A stretch of DNA of 64,000 nucleotides from Vibrio sinaloensis (lineage in GTDB: Bacteria > Pseudomonadota > Gammaproteobacteria > Enterobacterales > Vibrionaceae): positions 186,001 through 250,000 of the forward strand of contig NZ_JWLV01000048.1 of the NCBI RefSeq assembly GCF_000808535.1, written 5' to 3'. This document shows, in pieces, positions 8,883 to 17,022 of the stretch. Numbering within the stretch: the first letter of the stretch is position 1; every line of letters starts with the position of its first letter. The notes below the pieces were generated by a model that searched no databases, was not told where the DNA came from, and saw only the letters and a list, made by a program, of their open reading frames with translations. The position numbers and the translations under genes were made by a program.

Positions 8883-10196
8883 GTGAAGCAGACTTTAAAA
8901 ATATCAGACATTATTGCGGTTGGCTTTATGCTTTTCGCATTCTTTTTAGGTGCAGGTAACATCATCTTTCCACCACTCGCCGGTCAATTAGCTGGTGAAA
9001 ACTTAATTCCAGCCATGACTGGTTTCCTTTTGACAGCAGTAGGTCTACCTCTTATTACTATCGTTGCTATCGCTGTCGCTGGTGGCTCTTGGGATCACCT
9101 GACAAAAGATTTACCGAAGCGCGCTGCGATGACCATCGCTGTACTGATCTTCATTATCATCGGCCCTGCATTTGCAGCACCTCGTACTGGTCTTGTAGCC
9201 TATGAAATGGCGATTAAGCCGTTTTTTGCTGACGCAGCTCAGCTACACTTAACGATTTTCTCAATCTTGTTCTTTGTAGTAGCGATGTCTTTCGCATGGT
9301 CTCAAGGTAAGTTGATTGACGTTATCGGTAAGGTACTAACGCCAGTCCTTTTCATCGGTTTGATTATTCTTGCTGCTGCTGTATTCATCGATCCTCAAGG
9401 TGAGATGATTGCCGCGCAAGGTGAATACCTAACGCACCCACTGCAAAAAGGTTTCCTTGAAGGTTACAACACCATGGATACCTTCGCGTCTTTGATGTTT
9501 GGTGGTCTTATCGTTGATGCCCTTCGTAAAAAAGGCGTCCAAGACCAAAGTGCGACAGCCAAATATCTGATCAGCGCAGCACTTGTTGCCGCTGCGGGCT
9601 TGGCATTTGTTTACGTTTCACTGTTCTACCTTGGTGCGACCAGTGCTGCTGTTGCTGTAGGTGCTGATAACGGTGGTGCCATTCTTAGCATGTATGTGCA
9701 GTCTCTGTTTGGTCCATATGGCCAAATTGTACTGTCAGTGATCGTTCTTCTTGCGTGTTTAACAACGGCGATCGGTATCATTTCTGCGTGTTCTGACTAC
9801 TTCAGCTCGATCACTCCAATTGCTTACAAAGCGTGGGTTGTCATTATTGGTGTTGCGTGTGCCACGGTGGCAAATGTTGGTTTGTCGCAGCTTATTTCAC
9901 TTTCTGTGCCAGTTCTGTTCGCTCTTTACCCTGTCGCGATTGCACTGGTTGCATTGACGTTTATTCGCAAAAAGCTACCAAACCCGAAAGTGGCGTACCG
10001 TGTGGTTATTCTTGTCTCTTTGATGTTCGCGCTGATTGATGCGGCAAAAGTCGCGGGTGTTGATGTTTCTGCACTAAGCATGCTGCCTCTCTTTGAGGTG
10101 GGCATGGGGTGGCTAATGCCGACTGTTGCTGCGATGGTTTGCATGTTGTTCATCGGTAAATCTGAGCAAGTCGAATTAGCGGAAGAAACCGCATAA
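8883..10196 (+). CDS. brnQ: branched-chain amino acid transporter BrnQ
   Basis: Cation-coupled LIVCS-family carrier for leucine, isoleucine and valine in the inner membrane. The 437-residue product has about 12 hydrophobic segments and the family N-terminus, where FMLFAFFLGAGNIIFPPLAG lies at about residues 16-35. The start is GTG at 8883 with GTAAGGGTT just upstream. It is monocistronic, bounded by the long upstream gap and a terminator. Confidence 0.95.
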   Translation: MKQTLKISDIIAVGFMLFAFFLGAGNIIFPPLAGQLAGENLIPAMTGFLLTAVGLPLITIVAIAVAGGSWDHLTKDLPKRAAMTIAVLIFIIIGPAFAAPRTGLVAYEMAIKPFFADAAQLHLTIFSILFFVVAMSFAWSQGKLIDVIGKVLTPVLFIGLIILAAAVFIDPQGEMIAAQGEYLTHPLQKGFLEGYNTMDTFASLMFGGLIVDALRKKGVQDQSATAKYLISAALVAAAGLAFVYVSLFYLGATSAAVAVGADNGGAILSMYVQSLFGPYGQIVLSVIVLLACLTTAIGIISACSDYFSSITPIAYKAWVVIIGVACATVANVGLSQLISLSVPVLFALYPVAIALVALTFIRKKLPNPKVAYRVVILVSLMFALIDAAKVAGVDVSALSMLPLFEVGMGWLMPTVAAMVCMLFIGKSEQVELAEETA

Positions 10197-10220
10197 TCAC
10201 GCAATAAATTTGAATCAAAG

Positions 10221-10258
10221 ATCCCCTGTTACGTAAGGCGTAGCGGGGGATTTTTTAT
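10221..10258 (+). terminator. terminator after brnQ
   Basis: ATCCCC and GGGGAT form the base of a stem with a longer imperfect upper part (CTGTTACG / CGTAGCGG), followed by six T. Confidence 0.8.
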
Positions 10259-10358
10259 TGCATCGGATTTTTATTCGCTGATAAAAAATTCCTGTATCTT
10301 CGTCACACTTTTGAGTACAATTCTTCGGTTAAATTCTACTCATAAATGTTGAGCAAAC

Positions 10359-11457
10359 ATGTTTGAAATCAATCCTATTAAAAACCGCCTAAAGGACGTG
10401 TCTGAGCGCACCAATGTCCTGAGGGGGTATCTTTGACTATGACGCTAAGCAAGAGCGTCTAGAAGAAGTCAACGCAGAACTGGAACAGCCGGATGTGTGG
10501 AACGAACCAGAGCGAGCACAAGCTTTGGGTAAAGAGCGTTCTGCACTCGAAGCGGTTGTTGAAACCATTGATCAACTTGAGCAAGGTGTTGAAGACGTTG
10601 ATGGTCTTTTAGAGCTTGCCGTTGAAGAAGAAGATCAAGAAACGTTTGACGAAATCGAACCGGAACTGGCAGAGCTAGAAGCGAAGCTAGAGAAGCTTGA
10701 ATTCCGCCGTATGTTCTCAGGCGACCACGATGCATCAGACTGCTACATCGATTTGCAGTCAGGTTCAGGTGGTACGGAAGCGCAAGACTGGACTTCAATG
10801 ATGCTACGTATGTACCTTCGTTGGGCTGAAGCGAAAGGCTTTAAGACCGAGGTTATCGAAGTATCAGAAGGTGAAGTGGCAGGTCTTAAAGGCGCAACGG
10901 TTAAGATTTCTGGCGAATACGCTTACGGTTGGCTACGCACTGAGACTGGTGTTCACCGTCTGGTTCGTAAATCGCCATTTGACTCGAGCGGTCGTCGTCA
11001 TACTTCGTTTGCTTCTGCGTTTATCTACCCAGAGATTGATGACAACATCGACATCGACATTAACCCTTCTGACCTACGCATTGACGTGTACCGTGCATCA
11101 GGTGCGGGTGGTCAGCACGTTAACACCACGGAGTCGGCGGTACGTATTACCCACGTACCAACAAATACTGTGGTGCAATGTCAGAATGATCGTTCTCAGC
11201 ATAAGAACAAAGACCAAGCGATGAAGCAGCTTCGTGCAAAACTGTTTGAATTAGAGATTCAAAAGCAGAATGCAGAGAAGCAAGCCAATGAAGATGCAAA
11301 ATCTGACATCGGTTGGGGTAGCCAAATCCGCTCTTACGTACTTGATGACTCTCGCATCAAAGATCTACGTACAGGCGTTGAAAACCGCAATACTCAAGCG
11401 GTTCTTGACGGCGACTTAGACAAATTTATTGAAGCTAGCCTGAAGTCAGGCCTTTAA
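10359..11457 (+). CDS. prfB: peptide chain release factor 2 (RF2), programmed +1 frameshift
   Basis: RF2 reads UGA and UAA stop codons. The gene is split: frame one runs from ATG 10359 for 25 codons to an in-frame TGA at 10434-10436, and translation continues after a +1 shift at CTT (join 10359-10433 and 10435-11457), giving 365 residues, the normal RF2 length. Downstream motifs are the peptidyl-hydrolysis loop GGQ in RASGAGGQHVNTTESAV, and the tripeptide anticodon SPF in RKSPFDSSGRRHTSF. The in-frame stop lets RF2 control its own level: low RF2 lengthens the pause and favours the shift. lysS follows 38 bases later, the prfB-lysS order of E. coli. Confidence 0.97.
10422..10437 (+). promoter_or_regulatory. 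RF2 programmed frameshift site
   Basis: AGGGGGTATCTTTGAC holds the internal Shine-Dalgarno-like AGGGGG, the slippery CTT codon, the TGA stop and the following C. This is the classical arrangement for +1 recoding in prfB, with the usual spacing. Confidence 0.95.
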
Positions 11458-11495
11458 GCTTTTCACCGACACTTAAGAAACAGGATACATCGAAA

Positions 11496-13013
11496 ATGAC
11501 TGATGCTGTTCAAAACGAAAACACACAAGAAGAGAATAAGCTGATTGCTGAGCGTCGCGCTAAGCTGGACCATATCCGCCAGTCGTGCAAAGCAAATGGC
11601 CACCCAAATGATTTCCGTCGTGAGCACCTAGCAGGTGACTTGCAAGCGGAGTTCGGTGATAAGACTAAAGAAGAGCTTGAAGAGCTAAACCACGTAGTAG
11701 CAATCGCTGGTCGTGTAATGGCGAAACGTGGTCCATTCCTAGCGATCCAAGAAACATCTGGCCGTATCCAAGCATACGCAGCAAAAGATGTGCAAAAAGA
11801 GCTGAAAGAGAAATACCAAGGCCTAGATATCGGTGACATCATCGGTGTGAAAGGTGCGCTTCACAAGTCAGGTAAGGGCGACCTTTACGTGAACATGGAG
11901 TCTTACGAGCTGCTAACGAAAGCACTTCGTCCACTTCCAGAGAAGTTCCACGGTCTGACTGACCAAGAAATGCGTTACCGTCAGCGTTACGTTGACCTAA
12001 TCGTCAACGAAGACTCTCGTCAAGCGTTTATCATCCGTTCTAAGCTTGTATCGGCTATCCGTAACTTCATGAGCTCAAAAGGCTACCTAGAAGTTGAAAC
12101 GCCAATGATGCACGTGATCCCAGGTGGTGCAACGGCTCGTCCATTCATCACTCACCACAATGCACTAGACATCGACATGTACCTACGTGTTGCACCAGAG
12201 CTTTACCTGAAGCGTCTAGTCGTGGGTGGTTTTGACCGTGTATTCGAGATCAACCGTAACTTCCGTAACGAAGGTCTTTCTCCACGTCACAACCCAGAAT
12301 TCACCATGATGGAATTCTACCAAGCATACGCTGACTACAAAGACCTAATGGATCTGACTGAAGAGATGCTAAGCACGGTTGCTATGGACGTTCTAGGTTC
12401 AACGTCTATGCCTTACGGTGAAGAGACGGTTGAGTTTGGTGGTAAGTACGCTCGCATGAGCATGTTTGAAGCGATCAAACACTACAACCCAGACCACGCT
12501 GAAATCCAAGCACTAACAGAAGCGGATCTAACTGACCGTGAAAAGATGGTTGCGATTGCGAAGTCTGTGCACGTTGAAGTAGAGTCTTTCTGGACATGTG
12601 GTCAGCTTCTTGAAGAGATCTTTGGTGAGACAGCTGAACCTCAGCTAATCCAACCAACGTTCATCACTGGCTACCCAGCGGATATTTCTCCACTAGCACG
12701 TCGTAGCGATGACAACCCGTTCTTCACTGATCGCTTCGAGTTCTTTATCGGTGGTCGTGAAGTAGCAAACGGCTTCTCAGAGCTTAACGATGCAGAAGAC
12801 CAAGATGCTCGCTTTAAAGCGCAGGTTGACGCGAAAGACGCAGGTGATGATGAAGCAATGTACTACGATGCAGATTACATCACTGCACTAGAGCACGGCC
12901 TACCGCCAACAGCGGGTCAAGGTATCGGTATCGACCGTCTAGCGATGTTGTTCACAAACACGCACACAATCCGTGACGTAATCCTATTCCCAGCGATGCG
13001 TCCACAAGCGTAA
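11496..13013 (+). CDS. lysS: lysyl-tRNA synthetase (class II)
   Basis: Charges tRNA(Lys). The 505-residue product has the N-terminal OB-fold anticodon-binding domain (about 60-160) and the class II catalytic core with motif 2 around FEINRNFRNEGLSPRHNPEFTM (positions near 252-273) and motif 3 GQGIGIDRLAML near the C-terminus. Codon use is that of a highly expressed gene. It is probably co-transcribed with prfB and ends at a strong terminator. Confidence 0.97.
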   Translation: MTDAVQNENTQEENKLIAERRAKLDHIRQSCKANGHPNDFRREHLAGDLQAEFGDKTKEELEELNHVVAIAGRVMAKRGPFLAIQETSGRIQAYAAKDVQKELKEKYQGLDIGDIIGVKGALHKSGKGDLYVNMESYELLTKALRPLPEKFHGLTDQEMRYRQRYVDLIVNEDSRQAFIIRSKLVSAIRNFMSSKGYLEVETPMMHVIPGGATARPFITHHNALDIDMYLRVAPELYLKRLVVGGFDRVFEINRNFRNEGLSPRHNPEFTMMEFYQAYADYKDLMDLTEEMLSTVAMDVLGSTSMPYGEETVEFGGKYARMSMFEAIKHYNPDHAEIQALTEADLTDREKMVAIAKSVHVEVESFWTCGQLLEEIFGETAEPQLIQPTFITGYPADISPLARRSDDNPFFTDRFEFFIGGREVANGFSELNDAEDQDARFKAQVDAKDAGDDEAMYYDADYITALEHGLPPTAGQGIGIDRLAMLFTNTHTIRDVILFPAMRPQA

Positions 13014-13035
13014 TGTAAGCAAAACGTTTACCAAG

Positions 13036-13064
13036 AAAAGTCACCTTCGGGTGACTTTTTTATT
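13036..13064 (+). terminator. terminator after lysS
   Basis: AAAAGTCACC-TTCG-GGTGACTTTT followed by T residues, with a stable TTCG tetraloop. Confidence 0.9.
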
Positions 13065-13171
13065 ATCTTGTCTCCAAAATAAGACGGTTCATGGTGTTGC
13101 GGATTCAGCGAAAAATGAAAAAATGACCTCTTATTAATCGTTTAGAGCTAAATAAAAGCAAAGTCTGATTC

Positions 13172-13200
13172 ATTTATATCGTACTGGTGTTGATATAAAT
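13172..13200. promoter_or_regulatory. 9-bp inverted repeat upstream of vpsR
   Basis: ATTTATATC (13172-13180) and GATATAAAT (13192-13200) are perfect inverted arms 11 bases apart, in the 380-base gap between lysS and vpsR. Their centres are about two helical turns apart, which suits a dimeric regulator. The rest of the gap has no gene. It includes a shorter GTGCC/GGCAC repeat at 13343-13358. Confidence 0.4.
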
Positions 13201-13318
13201 AGATGTCGTTTTCCCATGTAACACGAATATATTCTTTGAAATCACTCCCACAACGGGTGGAAAAAACGCTAACCAACCTATAGTCTTATTAGTGAGACAG
13301 ATTCTCTGCCTGAGTCTC

Positions 13319-13324
13319 TATAAT
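13319..13324 (+). promoter_or_regulatory. probable -10 element of the vpsR promoter
   Basis: A perfect TATAAT lies 70 bases before the vpsR ATG, preceded by a poor -35 (GAGACA at 13294, 19-base spacing). The weak -35 suggests that the promoter depends on an activator. Confidence 0.4.
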
Positions 13325-13393
13325 GTAACCATCTAAATTGATGTGCCTTCTATGGCACTGCATTGGTGTTATCAATAATAAGGATTAAGCCGT

Positions 13394-14728
13394 ATGGGTA
13401 GTCAGTTCCGAATGGATTCCGTTCCTGGGTCTCTTATTGTCGTTGGAGGTACCTACGAACCATGGCTTTCAGTATTAGAACAAGTTGGTTGGAGATGTAC
13501 ACAATGCGCAGACTTGCGTAAGGCAGATGCGTTGTTCGCTGAAACAGGGCCGTGTATTGGTATCGTAGACCTCAGTCATGATGAATTTAGTCTCAATGGT
13601 ATTGCCAACCTTGTAAGCAATCACAAACAGGTTCGTTGGTTAGCATTTATCCGTGAATCCCAACTGAGCTCCGATACGATTTGCCAGTTTATCGTTAACT
13701 TCTGTATCGACTTCTTTACCGCTCCGATTCCTGATGCGCAGTTGCTAAGCACAATTGGCCACCAATTGGGAATGCTCAAATTAGAGAAGAAAGTATGGCC
13801 ACATTACGGCAACAACAGTGATATGGGGCTCATCGGTGACTCGATTCCAATGAAGCGATTGAGAGACCAAATTAAACGAATTGGTCCAACGGACGTCAGT
13901 ATTCTTATTTACGGCGAGAGTGGTACTGGGAAGGAGACGGTGGCTCGCGCGGTTCACAAAACGTCTTCTCGAGTGAACAAAGAGTTTATCTCTGTGAACT
14001 GTCGTGCGATGTCAGAGCGTCGTATTGAAAGTGATCTGTTTGGTATCAACCGTGAAGATCCAGCGGAACCCTCTATTCTAGAAAAAGCAGACGGTGGCAC
14101 CATCCTACTCAATGATATTTTGACGCTTCCTAAGTCTCAGCAGGTCAATTTGCTTCGCTTTTTACAAGAAGGCACCGTTGATACGGTGAATGGTCGCCAA
14201 GAGGTGGATGTTCGTATTCTTGCTGCTAACTCAGCGGATATCGAAAAAGCCCTCATTGATGGTGACTTCAATGAAGAGCTTTACCACTATATCAATGTGC
14301 TGCGTATTAATGTTCCGAGCTTGAAAGAGCGAGCAGGAGACATCGCTATTTTGGCCCGTCACTTCCTGCAGGAATACTCAAAAGAGTACAACGCGCAAGC
14401 ACGCAGCTTTACTGAAGATGCAGCACGCGCTTTAACTCGTTACCATTGGCCAGGTAATGTTCGTGAACTGATGAACCAGATCAAACGTGTTGTGTTGATG
14501 TCTGATACGGTAATGCTTGACGATCAGCACCTCGATTTGCCTAAACGGAGTGATGGCAAACGCAGCCTGAAGAGTATCCGTGAGCGCAGTGAGCGGGATG
14601 CATTATTGCTGGTGTTAGAATCTCATTCAGGCCAAGTCTCGATGGCTGCTAAAGAGCTAGGTGTATCGCGTGCAACGATGTACCGTTTGTTAAACAAACA
14701 CAATCTGATCAGTGATGCCACTGTATAA
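13394..14728 (+). CDS. vpsR: biofilm and exopolysaccharide regulator VpsR
   Basis: NtrC-type transcription factor that binds c-di-GMP and activates vps exopolysaccharide and biofilm genes in Vibrio. The 444-residue product has a receiver-like N-terminal domain with Asp59 (IVDLSHDEF), an AAA+ domain with Walker A GESGTGKE near residue 175, and a C-terminal Fis-type helix-turn-helix (SMAAKELGVSRATMYRLLNK at the end). The sigma-54 contact motif GAFTGA is missing: the segment after SDLFG runs INREDPAEP. Walker B reads LLNDI in place of LFLDE. Both agree with published work that VpsR acts with sigma-70. The position after lysS is the same as in V. cholerae. Confidence 0.95.
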   Translation: MGSQFRMDSVPGSLIVVGGTYEPWLSVLEQVGWRCTQCADLRKADALFAETGPCIGIVDLSHDEFSLNGIANLVSNHKQVRWLAFIRESQLSSDTICQFIVNFCIDFFTAPIPDAQLLSTIGHQLGMLKLEKKVWPHYGNNSDMGLIGDSIPMKRLRDQIKRIGPTDVSILIYGESGTGKETVARAVHKTSSRVNKEFISVNCRAMSERRIESDLFGINREDPAEPSILEKADGGTILLNDILTLPKSQQVNLLRFLQEGTVDTVNGRQEVDVRILAANSADIEKALIDGDFNEELYHYINVLRINVPSLKERAGDIAILARHFLQEYSKEYNAQARSFTEDAARALTRYHWPGNVRELMNQIKRVVLMSDTVMLDDQHLDLPKRSDGKRSLKSIRERSERDALLLVLESHSGQVSMAAKELGVSRATMYRLLNKHNLISDATV

Positions 14729-14746
14729 CTGATTGTTTTGTAAATT

Positions 14747-14776
14747 AAAGCCGCGCGTTTACGTGCGGCTTTTTTG
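14747..14776 (+). terminator. terminator after vpsR
   Basis: AAAGCCGC-GCGTTTAC-GTGCGGCTTT followed by TTT. Confidence 0.85.
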
Positions 14777-14863
14777 TTAAAGCAGTAAAATTATCCACCG
14801 TCATTATGTTATCGATACGATTAATATTTCAAATGATGGCTGTTCACATAGTATTTATAGCTG

Positions 14864-14948
14864 AAAAGTTTTAATTAAAACTTTTGGTTATAAATTAGTT
14901 GAATTAATAATCATGATGTTTAGAATTTAACCATGAGCTAGAGCTCAT
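14864..14948. promoter_or_regulatory. palindromes upstream of the 39-residue ORF
   Basis: A perfect 22-bp palindrome occupies 14864-14885; each half is AAAAGTTTTAA or its complement. A second inverted pair, ATGAGCT-AG-AGCTCAT, lies at 14933-14948. Both sit in AT-rich DNA between the vpsR terminator and the small ORF, where a promoter and operator would be expected. Confidence 0.45.
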
Positions 14949-14993
14949 ACCCACTTCACTTTATCGGATTAATACATAGCTAGGAGGCGCACC

Positions 14994-15113
14994 ATGAAAC
15001 ATTTCAATGTTACCCAAATGAATTGTGCGTCTTTCGAACTCGGTGCATTTGCATCTGCGGCTGATCATGCTCGAAAAGCCTCAAACGATCGCAAAGATAC
15101 ACCCAAAATGTAA
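14994..15113 (+). CDS. small hypothetical protein, 39 residues
   Basis: I do not recognise this gene. It is a 39-codon frame beginning MKHFNVTQMNC and ending RKDTPKM, with a full AGGAGG Shine-Dalgarno (14982-14987) 6 bases before the ATG, the strongest ribosome-binding site around here. The peptide is soluble-looking, with a middle helix rich in alanine (GAFASAADHARKA) and one cysteine; it has no signal peptide or membrane segment. It lies 118 bases before the DUF1127-like gene and may share its transcript. The upstream palindromes suggest regulated expression. The case for a real gene rests on the ribosome-binding site. Confidence 0.55.
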   Translation: MKHFNVTQMNCASFELGAFASAADHARKASNDRKDTPKM

Positions 15114-15132
15114 TTAGTCCGTATCCAAATTA

Positions 15133-15198
15133 TCTTTAATTGGCTGCGGGAAAGCAGCGAATTAGAGTACATCCAACATTTTTTTGGATTCGTTGACG
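15133..15198 (+). other. two leader hairpins between the small ORF and the DUF1127-like gene
   Basis: GCTGC-GGGAAA-GCAGC lies near 15141-15156 and ATCCAA-N7-TTGGAT near 15172-15190. The second contains a T7 run in its loop. They may shape the mRNA between the two small genes or attenuate readthrough. Confidence 0.35.
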
Positions 15199-15231
15199 TT
15201 TCCCCAGCTACAACTCAACTGGAGAAAACTC

Positions 15232-15483
15232 ATGAGTCATTCTGTATACCTTAAATTAGCCACAGTGTTGGTAAAAGCTGATCTACGTCGTGAAGAGCGA
15301 GAGTGGAAGCGTCGAGTTAGACGCAGTAGCTTTGATATTCCGTGGGAAAATGCACACTTGTTGCGAGACATCGGTTTAGAGAAAGATGGTCGTCCTGTTG
15401 GCCTTCGTGAACCTGAAAGTGTTACAGCAGAACGCCGCGTTCGTCACCTTCGTCGTGTTCTAAGTGCGCGAATACCTACGTAA
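15232..15483 (+). CDS. DUF1127-like small basic protein
   Basis: An 83-residue, arginine-rich protein. Its central segment PWENAHLLRDIGLEKDGRP resembles the DUF1127 (YjiS-like) core, in which LLRDIGL is the conserved part; in other bacteria some DUF1127 proteins act in phosphate or RNA-related regulation, but no function can be assigned here. The frame is open from 15184; the ATG at 15232 is chosen because GGAG lies 8 bases upstream. It has no membrane segment. The neighbours are the 39-residue ORF upstream and the convergent tas gene downstream. Confidence 0.7.
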   Translation: MSHSVYLKLATVLVKADLRREEREWKRRVRRSSFDIPWENAHLLRDIGLEKDGRPVGLREPESVTAERRVRHLRRVLSARIPT

Positions 15484-15487
15484 TCTA

Positions 15488-15545
15488 TTGGGCTGGCTTG
15501 CTTCACCAGCCCAAAGATATCTTAGCCAGCTACCTAAGTAGCTGG
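15488..15545. terminator. tandem hairpins between convergent genes
   Basis: TTGGGCTGG-N9-CCAGCCCAA (15488-15514) and CCAGCTAC-CTAA-GTAGCTGG (15526-15545) fill the gap between the DUF1127-like gene and tas. Neither has a proper T-run on either strand, so termination is probable from context but not certain. Confidence 0.45.
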
Positions 15546-15548
15546 TAA

Positions 15549-16583
15549 TTATGGGCAAGGATTGGAGTATGTCGTCCCAATCTCTTGCAGCCCCTGAAGC
15601 AACTCATCTGTCAGTACGACATCAAGACTGTTTATATTCGATTCTAGCTGCTCGATGGTTGTTGCTCCGATAATGTTGGATGCGACAAAAGGACGTTGAT
15701 TCACAAAGGCGAGTGCCATTTGAGCGGGATCTAATCCATGTTCTCGAGCCAAGTTAACATACGCGGCCGTAGCTTCAATTCCTTGTGGTGTGAAGTAGCG
15801 GACAAAGCGTTCAAATAGCGAGCATCGAGCGCCTTCAGGGCGTTGACCGTCCAAGTACTTGCCACTCAATGTACCAAAGGCAAGCGGTGAATATGCGAGT
15901 AGCTGAACGCCTTCATAGTGACTAATCTCCGATAGTCCGACCTCAAAGCTACGATTGAGTAAGTTGTATGGGTTCTGAATCGAGACAATTCTTGGTAGCT
16001 CATGCTTTTCGGCCAATCTCAATAACGTCATCACGCCCCAAGGTGTTTCGTTAGACACGCCGATATAGCGAACTTTGCCCACTTTAATCAGCTCAGCCAA
16101 CGCTTCTAGTGTCTCGACTAATGTGACTTCTTCTTGCTCTGTTGGATAAGGGTAGTTTAGTTGACCAAAGCAGTTCGTTTGGCGTTGGGGCCAATGAATT
16201 TGATAAAGATCGACATAGTCAGTTTGTAGTCTGCGTAAGCTATCATCGATTGCGAGGTGAATGTTGCGCCTGTCTAGCTTCATATTGTCGCGAATGTGCG
16301 GCATGTTTCTTGGCCCTGCTACTTTGGTCGCCAAGACAACTTTTTCTCTTTTGCCTGAGTGCTTTAGCCAATTTCCGATGTGTTGTTCTGTCGCCCCTCG
16401 AGTCTGTGGGCTTGGAGGTACTGGGTACATCTCTGCGGTGTCGATAAAGTTCACACCTCTTTCAAGTGCAAAATCGAGCTGACGAAATGCATCTTGCTCA
16501 GAGTTCTGCACCCCAAACGTCATTGTGCCAAGGCATATTTGACTCACTTCTAACGTTGAGTGAGGTAACTTGTTGTATTGCAT
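15549..16583 (-). CDS. tas: NADP(H)-dependent aldo-keto reductase Tas
   Basis: Aldo-keto reductase of the Tas type; in E. coli Tas can suppress a tyrosine auxotrophy, but the natural substrate is unclear. The 344-residue product has the N-terminal LGTMTFG, the catalytic Asp and Tyr in FIDTAEMYPVPP (about residues 46-57), the Lys in LATKVAGPRNM, the His in YQIHWPQR, and the NADP-binding C-terminal part NIIGATTIEQLESN. The order tas near mutH and rppH is shared with E. coli. Confidence 0.9.
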   Translation of the reverse strand: MQYNKLPHSTLEVSQICLGTMTFGVQNSEQDAFRQLDFALERGVNFIDTAEMYPVPPSPQTRGATEQHIGNWLKHSGKREKVVLATKVAGPRNMPHIRDNMKLDRRNIHLAIDDSLRRLQTDYVDLYQIHWPQRQTNCFGQLNYPYPTEQEEVTLVETLEALAELIKVGKVRYIGVSNETPWGVMTLLRLAEKHELPRIVSIQNPYNLLNRSFEVGLSEISHYEGVQLLAYSPLAFGTLSGKYLDGQRPEGARCSLFERFVRYFTPQGIEATAAYVNLAREHGLDPAQMALAFVNQRPFVASNIIGATTIEQLESNINSLDVVLTDELLQGLQEIGTTYSNPCP

Positions 16584-16710
16584 GGGCCTTCCTCAGTTTC
16601 ATTATTTTTATCCATCCAATATAGGGGATTCCGTTGTGGGAAGGAATTGGCGTTGTTAACAATTTCGCAAAATTATTGGCTTTGGCTAATATGAATAATG
16701 GAGGTGAATT

Positions 16711-17022
16711 ATGAACATGACTCAGTTAGATAAGTGGATACATGGTTACCACAAAGATTCTTATCAGCCGCCAAAGGTGTTTGTGATCAGTTGTTCGGAC
16801 CTTTCTCAATATTTGTTAGCAGTAGAGTATAAGCACAAGTTGGAGCCACTAAAGGTCAATGACGAGCCGATTCACTTTGAATCGTTAGAGCGAGTCAAAG
16901 AGGAACTAACTCGTCTGGGGGTTGAGCGTGCCTACTTGCGCTTGCACAATGCTTACGATGAGTGTGGTTCGACTGGTGGTCCGTTGTATCACGATATAGA
17001 GTTGTCGCTAGTCACACACTAA
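16711..17022 (+). CDS. DUF6482-type small protein
   Basis: A 103-residue cytosolic protein of unknown function, beginning MNMTQLDKWIHGYHKDSY and ending in an acidic region with DECGSTGGPLYHDIELSL. I match it to the DUF6482 family from memory. GGAGG precedes the ATG at good spacing. It runs convergent to mutH and their stop codons interlock: TAA at 17020-17022 and, on the other strand, TAG at 17019-17021. Confidence 0.75.
   Translation: MNMTQLDKWIHGYHKDSYQPPKVFVISCSDLSQYLLAVEYKHKLEPLKVNDEPIHFESLERVKEELTRLGVERAYLRLHNAYDECGSTGGPLYHDIELSLVTH

Noticed and set aside
10495..11457. prfB as a 320-residue protein starting at 10495
   Set aside because: The upstream frame with the recoding site restores the normal 365-residue RF2.
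13353..13367. TGGCAC-like sequence before vpsR as a sigma-54 promoter
   Set aside because: The -12 GC is absent (GG instead) at the required spacing, and a TATAAT lies nearby.
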